14,025 nucleotides of DNA from CAZCAC01 sp964496575. GTDB lineage: Bacteria > Planctomycetota > UBA1135 > GCA-002686595. The notes under the pieces were generated by a model. That model saw only the letters and a list, made by a program, of their open reading frames with translations, had not been told where the DNA came from and did no database searches. The stretch covers positions 1 through 14,025 of the forward strand of contig CAZCAC010000181.1 of assembly GCA_964496575.1 (NCBI GenBank), read 5' to 3'. Shown one piece after another: positions 6,354 through 11,328 of this stretch (position 1 is the first letter of the stretch; the number at the start of each line of letters is the position of its first letter). The position numbers were made by a program, and so were the translations under genes.

Positions 6354-6917
6354 CTAGAGGTTCGGCCGTTTCGGCCGGACCTCTAACAGCCCCCCGCGGA
6401 CCCGCTCCAGCCGCTCGGGGAGCAACGCGTGGTCCCGATTCCACCGCTGGGGGAAGAGGATCGCCTCGCCGCCCGCCTCCCGGAACGCCTCCACCTGCTC
6501 GTCGCTGTCGTCGATCAGGACCAGACCGCTCCCCGCCATCAGCTGCTTGTGGGGACCGAGCATGTAGTCGCGAAAGCCGCGGCCGAAGCGCTCCTGCAGA
6601 CACAGCACCTTGCCCTTCGCCGAGTGGCTCCGGCGGGCCGGAGTCGAGGCGATGACGAAGCCGCCCGCCTCCTCGCAGAGCTCGATCAGTTCGTCCGCCC
6701 AGGGGTACCAGGGCAGGTTCATCCAGAAGTCGACCCCGAGGTCGTGTATCGGCTTCCAGAACTCACAGCCGGAGAGCCCCAGGACGGGGGCCATGTCCCA
6801 CTGCCGCTCCGGCCAGCTCTCGGCCAGCTCCTCGCACCCGTGCAGGGCGAGGGCGGCGCCGAAGAAGTCGACCAGGACGCCGTCCATGTCGAGAAGGATT
6901 CGCTTGTCGAGGGGCAT
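6354..6917 (-). CDS. HAD-superfamily phosphatase, 5'(3')-deoxyribonucleotidase (NT5C) type
   Basis: A 187-residue haloacid-dehalogenase-fold hydrolase. Motif I is LLDMDGVLVDF with nucleophile D10 and acid/base D12. Motif II is IASTP (S91/T92). The motif III lysine is in SAKGKVLC (K101 or K103). Motif IV is LIDDSDE (D136/D137) for magnesium binding. The cap insertion WPERQWDMAPVLGLSGCEFW and the spacing match the NT5C-like group, which dephosphorylates (deoxy)nucleoside monophosphates; many bacterial members have untested substrates. ATG 6917 is chosen because the HAD motif follows at once and no good ribosome-binding site favours the in-frame ATG at 6983, which would also overlap a likely -10 box. 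The 3' end forms part of a strong inverted repeat. A role in nucleotide-pool control would fit with the nearby deaminase, but they are not in one operon. Confidence 0.88.
   Translation of the reverse strand: MPLDKRILLDMDGVLVDFFGAALALHGCEELAESWPERQWDMAPVLGLSGCEFWKPIHDLGVDFWMNLPWYPWADELIELCEEAGGFVIASTPARRSHSAKGKVLCLQERFGRGFRDYMLGPHKQLMAGSGLVLIDDSDEQVEAFREAGGEAILFPQRWNRDHALLPERLERVRGGLLEVRPKRPNL
6355..6385. terminator. 14-bp inverted repeat at the convergent gene junction
   Basis: TAGAGGTTCGGCCG (6355-6368), loop TTT, CGGCCGGACCTCTA (6372-6385): a 14-pair stem with a single G.U wobble when transcribed from the plus strand. It covers the last codons of the minus-strand HAD gene and follows the plus-strand methyltransferase. 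It may end transcription from the left; there is no U-tract on either side. Its left part resembles 6262-6285. Confidence 0.45.
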
Positions 6918-6981
6918 GGATGGGTCTTCGAGGTGGGGCGAGGGGCGGCTCCGAAGCCGGGGAGGTCGGTCGAATCCCCCC

Positions 6982-6987
6982 ATTCTA
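6982..6987 (-). promoter_or_regulatory. Possible -10 box for the HAD gene
   Basis: On the minus strand TAGAAT matches the sigma-70 -10 consensus at five of six bases. It would give a leader of about 58 bases before ATG 6917. No good -35 is visible at the expected distance. Two direct CGATTCG heptamers (6993-6999 and 7002-7008) lie just upstream. Confidence 0.35.
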
Positions 6988-7031
6988 TCGCCCGATTCGG
7001 CCGATTCGAGAGATCGTCACCTTCGAACTCC

Positions 7032-7059
7032 TTGACCACTCGCGAAGAGGCAGTACCCT
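7032..7059 (+). promoter_or_regulatory. Candidate promoter for fusA
   Basis: TTGACC (7032-7037) matches the -35 consensus at five of six bases. After a 16-base spacer, TACCCT (7054-7059) is a weak -10. It would give a leader of about 95 bases before the EF-G start. Confidence 0.3.
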
Positions 7060-7117
7060 TCGGCGCTCGCTCGCTCGCGTCGACTTCCCGCCCCCCGTAC
7101 GCCTTCTCCTTCCCCGA

Positions 7118-7141
7118 GGCCGATCCACATACGGATCGGTC
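7118..7141 (+). promoter_or_regulatory. Hairpin in the fusA leader
   Basis: GGCCGATCC (7118-7126), loop ACATAC, GGATCGGTC (7133-7141): a nine-pair stem including one G.U. It ends 18 bases before the EF-G ATG, so it could affect ribosome access. Alternatively CCGATCC...GGATCGG is a protein-binding site. Confidence 0.4.
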
Positions 7142-7159
7142 CCCGCCAGAAATCCAGCC

Positions 7160-9274
7160 ATGACTCCCGCCCTGACCAGCGAGTCTCCCCGCAAGACCAC
7201 CGAAAAGCGTGGTCTGAACGTCCATCGGAACATCGGCATCATGGCCCACATCGATGCCGGCAAGACCACCGTCACCGAGCGAGTTCTGTTCCTCACCCAG
7301 CGGATCCACAAGACGGGGGAGGTGCACGACGGCCAGGCGACCATGGACTACATGGAGGAGGAGCAGAAGCGGGGGATCACCATCGCGTCGGCGGCGACCA
7401 GCTGCGAGTGGAACGACCACTCGATCAACATCATCGACACGCCCGGGCACGTCGACTTCACCGCCGAGGTCGAGCGGTCGTTGCGGGTGCTCGACGGGGC
7501 CATCGCGGTCTTCGACGCGGTCAGCGGCGTCGAGGCGCAGTCGGAGACGGTCTGGCGTCAGGCGGACCGCTACCGGGTGCCGCGGATCTGCTTCATCAAC
7601 AAGATGGACCGGATCGGCGCGGACTTCGCCGGCGCCGTGGATTCGATCGTCCAGCGCCTCGGCGCGCGCCCGGTCCCGGTTCAGCTCCCCGCGGGCGCCG
7701 AGAAGGAGTTCGAGGGCGTGATCGACCTGATCCGAATGCGGCTGTACACCTTCCCCGAGGAGGGGGAGGGGCGCACCTACGAGGACCTGCCGATCCCCGA
7801 GCGCTACCTCGAGGAAGCCCAGCTGTGCCGGCACGATCTCCTGGAGACCGCCGCGGAATTCGACGACGAGCTACTCGACCTCTTCCTCGAGGACGAGGAG
7901 GTCCCCGACGAGATGATCTACCGGGCGCTGCGCAAGGGCACCCTCGAGATCTCCATCACCCCGGTACTGGCGGGCTCGGCGCTCAAGCACAAGGGCGTGC
8001 GCTTCGTGCTCGACGCCGTGGTCGACTACCTGCCCAGCCCCCTCGACATCCCGCCGGTGGAGGGACTGGACGTGGACGACGAGAGCATCGTGCTCACCCG
8101 CAAGTCCGAGCGATCGGAACCGGTGTCGGTGATGGCCTTCAAGACGATCGCCGAGCCGACCGGGGACCTGACCTTCGTCCGGGTCTACTCCGGCGTCCTG
8201 AAGAAGGGGGACCGCCTCCTCAACCCGCGCACCGGCAAGTCGGAGCGGATCAGTCGCCTGATGAAGGTGCACGCCAAGAAGCGGGAGATGCTCGAAGAGG
8301 CACCCGCGGGCGAGATCGCCGCGGTGATCGGGCTGAAGAACACGATCACCGGCGATACCCTCTGCGACAAGGACCAGCCGATCGCGCTCTCCAAGATCAC
8401 CTTCCCCGACGCGGTGATCTCGATCTCGGTCGAGCCGAAGAAGAGCCAGGATCGCGACAAGCTCTCCGATTCGATCGGGCGCATCATGCGCGAGGACCCG
8501 ACCTTCCGCGCGCAGACGGTGGAGGCGACCGGTCAGCTGATCATCAGCGGGATGGGGGAGCTGCACCTCGAGGTGGTGGTCAACCGCCTGCGCAGCGAAT
8601 TCAAGGTCGAGGTCCTCACCGGCAAGCCCAAGGTGGCCTACAAGCAGCGCCTCGACCACACCGTCGAGACCGAGGCCCGCTACATCCGTCAGTCCGGCGG
8701 CCGCGGTCAGTACGCGGTGGCTCACGTCCGTTTCGAGTCGGTGGTGACGGACGACAATGAGATGGAGTTCGTCGACGCGATCAAGGGCGGCGCGGTTCCC
8801 CGCGAGTACATCGGCTGCGTCGGAGCCGGTCTCCGGGAGATCTTCCAGAGCGGCGGCAGCTCGGGCTATCCCTTCGTCAACGTCCGGGCCACCCTCTTCG
8901 ACGGCAAGTCCCACGAGGTCGATTCGAGCGAGCTCGCCTTCCACAACGCCGGCATCCTCGCGTTCCGCCAGGCGATGGAGAACAACATCCGGATCCTCGA
9001 GCCCTACATGAAGGTCGAGGTGCGGGTGCCCGAGGAGTACCTCGGCTCGGTCGTCGGCGACCTGAATTCGCGTCGCGGCGAGGTGAGCTCGGTCGACAGC
9101 CAGGGCGACCTCCGCGTGGTGCGGGCGGTGGTTCCGATCGCCGAGATGTTCGCCTACTCCTCCGCCCTGCGCGGGGCGACCCAGGGGCGGGGCTCCTTCG
9201 CCATGGAGTTCTTCGAGTACCGGGACCTGCCCAAGGCGCTCTCGGCGCGGGTGCTGGCCGGCGAGGAGGACTGA
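7160..9274 (+). CDS. fusA: Elongation factor G
   Basis: A 704-residue translational GTPase that drives ribosomal translocation, and together with RRF, ribosome recycling. The G motifs are intact: G1 AHIDAGKTT (29-37), G2 RGITI, G3 DTPGH (93-97), G4 NKMD (147-150) and G5 AGSALKHKGV. Domain II (PVSVMAFKTIAEPTGDLTF), III (VEPKKSQDRDKL), IV (ARYIRQSGGRGQYAV) and V (YMKVEVRVPEEYLGSVVGDLNSRRG) all follow, ending in RGATQGRGSFAMEFFEY. Length is normal. ATG 7160 is chosen because NVHRNIGIMAHIDAG follows at the usual distance; there is no clear Shine-Dalgarno. The gene is not beside rpsL, rpsG or tuf, its usual neighbours, and some motif-adjacent residues (VLFLTQRIHKTGEVHDGQAT) differ from the common EF-G1 pattern, so it may be a second EF-G paralogue; a whole-genome look would decide. 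Confidence 0.95.
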   Translation: MTPALTSESPRKTTEKRGLNVHRNIGIMAHIDAGKTTVTERVLFLTQRIHKTGEVHDGQATMDYMEEEQKRGITIASAATSCEWNDHSINIIDTPGHVDFTAEVERSLRVLDGAIAVFDAVSGVEAQSETVWRQADRYRVPRICFINKMDRIGADFAGAVDSIVQRLGARPVPVQLPAGAEKEFEGVIDLIRMRLYTFPEEGEGRTYEDLPIPERYLEEAQLCRHDLLETAAEFDDELLDLFLEDEEVPDEMIYRALRKGTLEISITPVLAGSALKHKGVRFVLDAVVDYLPSPLDIPPVEGLDVDDESIVLTRKSERSEPVSVMAFKTIAEPTGDLTFVRVYSGVLKKGDRLLNPRTGKSERISRLMKVHAKKREMLEEAPAGEIAAVIGLKNTITGDTLCDKDQPIALSKITFPDAVISISVEPKKSQDRDKLSDSIGRIMREDPTFRAQTVEATGQLIISGMGELHLEVVVNRLRSEFKVEVLTGKPKVAYKQRLDHTVETEARYIRQSGGRGQYAVAHVRFESVVTDDNEMEFVDAIKGGAVPREYIGCVGAGLREIFQSGGSSGYPFVNVRATLFDGKSHEVDSSELAFHNAGILAFRQAMENNIRILEPYMKVEVRVPEEYLGSVVGDLNSRRGEVSSVDSQGDLRVVRAVVPIAEMFAYSSALRGATQGRGSFAMEFFEYRDLPKALSARVLAGEED

Positions 9275-9335
9275 GCTCGCCAGGAGAGAGAACTCCGGGA
9301 CTTGGCGTGCTTCTCTCTCCCGGCGAGCAAAAAAA
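9275..9335 (+). terminator. Long hairpin directly after the fusA stop
   Basis: GCTCGCCAGGAGAGAGAA (9275-9292) pairs with TTCTCTCTCCCGGCGAGC (9311-9328), 17 of 18 positions, around an 18-base loop; it starts the base after TGA. It is followed by seven As rather than Ts, so it is not a classical intrinsic terminator on the plus strand. It probably ends or protects the fusA mRNA. Confidence 0.5.
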
Positions 9336-9361
9336 CGCCGCTTCCAGGCCACCCCGTCCGC

Positions 9362-9367
9362 TAACAT
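9362..9367 (+). promoter_or_regulatory. Possible -10 box, near-leaderless start of propeller gene
   Basis: TAACAT matches the -10 consensus at four of six bases and ends 7 bases before ATG 9375, where transcription would start. No Shine-Dalgarno precedes the ATG. No good -35 is visible. Confidence 0.3.
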
Positions 9368-9374
9368 CTCCACG

Positions 9375-10403
9375 ATGACGAGCACTGCCCGCAGACGCTG
9401 GTCGCGCGAGCTCCAGTCGGAGATCGACGGCATCGCCCTCTCCTCGGACGGCCCTATCCTGGTCCACGGCTACGATGCGCCGGCGGGGGGGATGTGGATC
9501 GACGAGGTGATTCCAGGAAAGCTCGGCGCGATCGACCGCAGCAGCGGGGAGACGCTGTGGAGTTCCCCCTGCGAGGTCGGCTACGGCCGGGGCTTCGCGG
9601 CCGGGTTCGGCGAGGGGGACGACGTGATCGTCCTCGGGCCGAGCGCGCAGGGGCACCGGATCATCCGGATGGAGACCGCCACGGGGCGCCTGCTCGGGGC
9701 GGAGAGCATCGAGGCCTTCGACGAGGCGCTGGTCTACGGCGACCTCTGCATTTGTGCCAACGCGGGGCGCGTCTTCGGGCTCTCCACGGCGATGATGGCC
9801 GAGGCGTGGGAGTACCGCGCCGAGGGTGAGCGCTACCACCTGCTCGGCCGGTCGGGAGACGAGGTGCTGGTGGTCTACAGCGATCGGCAGACCGAGCTGC
9901 GCGGAGTCCTCGTTCTCGACGCGGTCACCGGCGAGGTGGCCCGGACCCTGCTCTCTCCCTGCCTGGGGGTGATCCACGGTCTGGCCGTCGACGGCGATCA
10001 CGCCGTCCTGCTGACCGCCGACATCCAGGGGGCACTGCCCGACGACCTGGCCACCCAGCTCCTGGTCGATCTCTCCCAGAACGAGGACGACGACGTCGCG
10101 ATGGACACCCTCTCGCTGCTGGGGCTCTCCCTGGCGGGCGAGGCGGCCGCCGAGCCGCGGTGGTACGAGATCCTCTCGACCCGGCCCTCCCAGGATCTGC
10201 CCGAGGCGAGCATCAACGCCGACAGCGGCAAGCTGTACGTGGTCAGCGGGGCCCTGCTCGAGGTCCGGGACATCGTCTCGGGGCGGGTTCTGGGGGACTG
10301 GACGATCCCGGGGCTCGACGAGCAGGTCGGCTGGCAGGTGCGCCACGGGGCGGGGTTGCTCGCCGAGGAACACCGACTCTCGGTCTTCGAACTGCCCGCC
10401 TGA
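9375..10403 (+). CDS. Cytoplasmic PQQ-like beta-propeller repeat protein
   Basis: A 342-residue protein with no signal peptide or membrane segment. Repeated blade-like units show the pattern strand - G-x-(L/V)-x-A(I/L)D - x-x-(S/T)G-(E/R): GKLGAIDRSSGETLW (48-62), IIRMETATGRLLG (95-107), GVLVLDAVTGEVAR (181-194) and LEVRDIVSGRVLGDW. This is the WD40/PQQ_2-type beta-propeller signature, suggesting about five to seven blades. Such proteins usually act as binding platforms or, when exported, as outer-membrane assembly or dehydrogenase subunits; the lack of an export signal points to an intracellular role here. I do not recognise a specific family. An acidic stretch with NEDDDVAMD (about 237-245) interrupts the repeats. 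The 3' end is partly duplicated just downstream (10415-10434). The start has no Shine-Dalgarno and may be leaderless. Confidence 0.75.
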   Translation: MTSTARRRWSRELQSEIDGIALSSDGPILVHGYDAPAGGMWIDEVIPGKLGAIDRSSGETLWSSPCEVGYGRGFAAGFGEGDDVIVLGPSAQGHRIIRMETATGRLLGAESIEAFDEALVYGDLCICANAGRVFGLSTAMMAEAWEYRAEGERYHLLGRSGDEVLVVYSDRQTELRGVLVLDAVTGEVARTLLSPCLGVIHGLAVDGDHAVLLTADIQGALPDDLATQLLVDLSQNEDDDVAMDTLSLLGLSLAGEAAAEPRWYEILSTRPSQDLPEASINADSGKLYVVSGALLEVRDIVSGRVLGDWTIPGLDEQVGWQVRHGAGLLAEEHRLSVFELPA

Positions 10404-10434
10404 ATCGCCTCCACGTCCTCGAGCTGCCCGCCTG
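10383..10434 (+). repeat. Direct duplication of the propeller gene's 3' end
   Basis: GTCTTCGAACTGCCCGCCTG (10383-10402), which contains the end of the coding sequence, recurs as GTCCTCGAGCTGCCCGCCTG (10415-10434) 32 bases later, with 18 of 20 bases identical. The second copy is after the TGA. It looks like an old short tandem duplication. Confidence 0.6.
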
Positions 10435-10458
10435 CGTCACACGGGAATCGTTTCCGGG

Positions 10459-10486
10459 TTGACGCCCGGGTCCCCAGCGGGACAAT
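10459..10486 (+). promoter_or_regulatory. Sigma-70-like promoter for a near-leaderless mRNA
   Basis: TTGACG (10459-10464, five of six to consensus), 16-base spacer, GACAAT (10481-10486, four of six). Transcription would start about 10492-10494, only 4-6 bases before ATG 10498, and no Shine-Dalgarno lies before that ATG. This fits a leaderless or near-leaderless mRNA. Confidence 0.5.
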
Positions 10487-10497
10487 CTCTCCCCGCA

Positions 10498-11091
10498 ATG
10501 GCTGGAGAAAAGGAAACGAGCCAGGAACCCGTCAAGGACGCCGACGGGATCGTCATTCACGACTACCGCAGCATGATGCTGGTGGTCGTGCCCCCCGATG
10601 GCTTCGGTGAGCAGGCGCTGCGTTACGTACGCTCCTCGCTGGACAGCGTCGAGATCGGCACCCGCTGCACGTCTACTCGCTACGACGAGCACGTCAAGGG
10701 GCGACTGCAGGACGAGTTCCTCGTCGAGGCCGAGCTCCCCGGCCAGACGATGGCGGACTACTCCGGCATCTTCGTGGTCGCCGGGGAGGGAGACGGACTC
10801 GCCGGCGATCAGGACGTCCTGCGCCTGGTCAAGGAAGCCGCGGCCGCCGACAAGTGGATCGTCACCTTCGGCAGCGGCCTCAACGTTCTCACCCGTGCCG
10901 GTGTGATCTCCGGCGGGAGGGTCACCGGCACTCCCGAGACCCGAGAAGAGGCGAGCCGGGCCGGCGCGAAGTTCACCGGACGAGCGGTGGAGGTCACCGG
11001 CAAGGTGGTCACCGGCCTCGACGAGAACGCCGGTCTTCGACTCGGCCGGACCATCGCCGAGTTGATGAGCGCCGAGCTGGCCGGGAACTGA
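10498..11091 (+). CDS. DJ-1/PfpI-like protein lacking the nucleophilic cysteine
   Basis: A 197-residue protein of the class I glutamine-amidotransferase-like, DJ-1/PfpI type. Visible family features are the first strand and turn MMLVVVPPDGFGEQ (27-39) with the conserved Glu at E38; the hydrophobic strand YSGIFVVAGEGD (88-99); the nucleophile elbow region KWIVTFGSGLNVLTRAGVIS (119-138); GGRVTGTPE; and GKVVTGLDENAGLRLG (168-183) near the C-terminus. Family members normally carry Cys in the elbow (as in AICHGP); here the aligned residues are G125-S126, so protease, deglycase or glyoxalase activity is unlikely in the usual form and a binding or structural role is more probable. A charged N-terminal extension precedes the fold. 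ATG 10498 is chosen; an upstream in-frame TTG at 10459 coincides with the -35 box and is rejected. No membrane segment. Confidence 0.75.
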   Translation: MAGEKETSQEPVKDADGIVIHDYRSMMLVVVPPDGFGEQALRYVRSSLDSVEIGTRCTSTRYDEHVKGRLQDEFLVEAELPGQTMADYSGIFVVAGEGDGLAGDQDVLRLVKEAAAADKWIVTFGSGLNVLTRAGVISGGRVTGTPETREEASRAGAKFTGRAVEVTGKVVTGLDENAGLRLGRTIAELMSAELAGN

Positions 11092-11328
11092 GCACACCGC
11101 GGCGAACGCCGCGACAACATCGATGAGTTCTTTCCGGGAGGTGATTGGAATCACCCCCCCAGACCCTTGTTCCCGATCGGGTGTCGCCGCGAGCGCACCG
11201 GTCGAGACGGATGACCGATAGAAGCCGGACGGCATGACGCCGAGACCGGTGAGCCTGAAACAGCGCGCGACGAGCCGCGACGAGCCCGTAGCGCACCAGA
11301 CCCTGGAAGCACACAGGGGGACACGACC
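11092..11328 (+). promoter_or_regulatory. Leader region upstream of tex
   Basis: These 237 bases hold no gene I can support. Three inverted repeats are visible: CGCGGCG-AA-CGCCGCG (11098-11113), 6 bases after the preceding stop and possibly its terminator; GGGAGGTGATT-GG-AATCACCCCCC (11136-11159, one mismatch); and the palindrome CCCGATCGGG (11172-11181). GGAGGTGAT in the second is complementary to the typical 16S rRNA 3' end over nine bases. Possible tiny ORFs after it (GTG 11141, 26 codons; TTG 11145, 30 codons) have no recognisable product. Confidence 0.4.
11315..11320 (+). promoter_or_regulatory. Ribosome-binding site of tex
   Basis: AGGGGG lies 8 bases before GTG 11329, good spacing and the clearest Shine-Dalgarno in the right half of the window. 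It supports the GTG start. Confidence 0.6.

Noticed and set aside
6918..6983. Longer start (ATG 6983) for the HAD phosphatase
   Set aside because: The extra 22 residues are Pro/Arg-rich and not family-like, and the ATG overlaps a probable -10 hexamer.
7871..9433. 520-codon minus-strand frame opposite fusA
   Set aside because: Antisense shadow of a highly conserved EF-G gene; no recognisable motif of its own.
10459..10497. TTG start that would add 13 residues to the DJ-1-like protein
   Set aside because: The TTG is part of the TTGACG -35 box, and ATG 10498 lies just downstream of the -10.
11092..11328. tRNA or known riboswitch before tex
   Set aside because: The stems do not form a cloverleaf, and I recognise no conserved riboswitch core.
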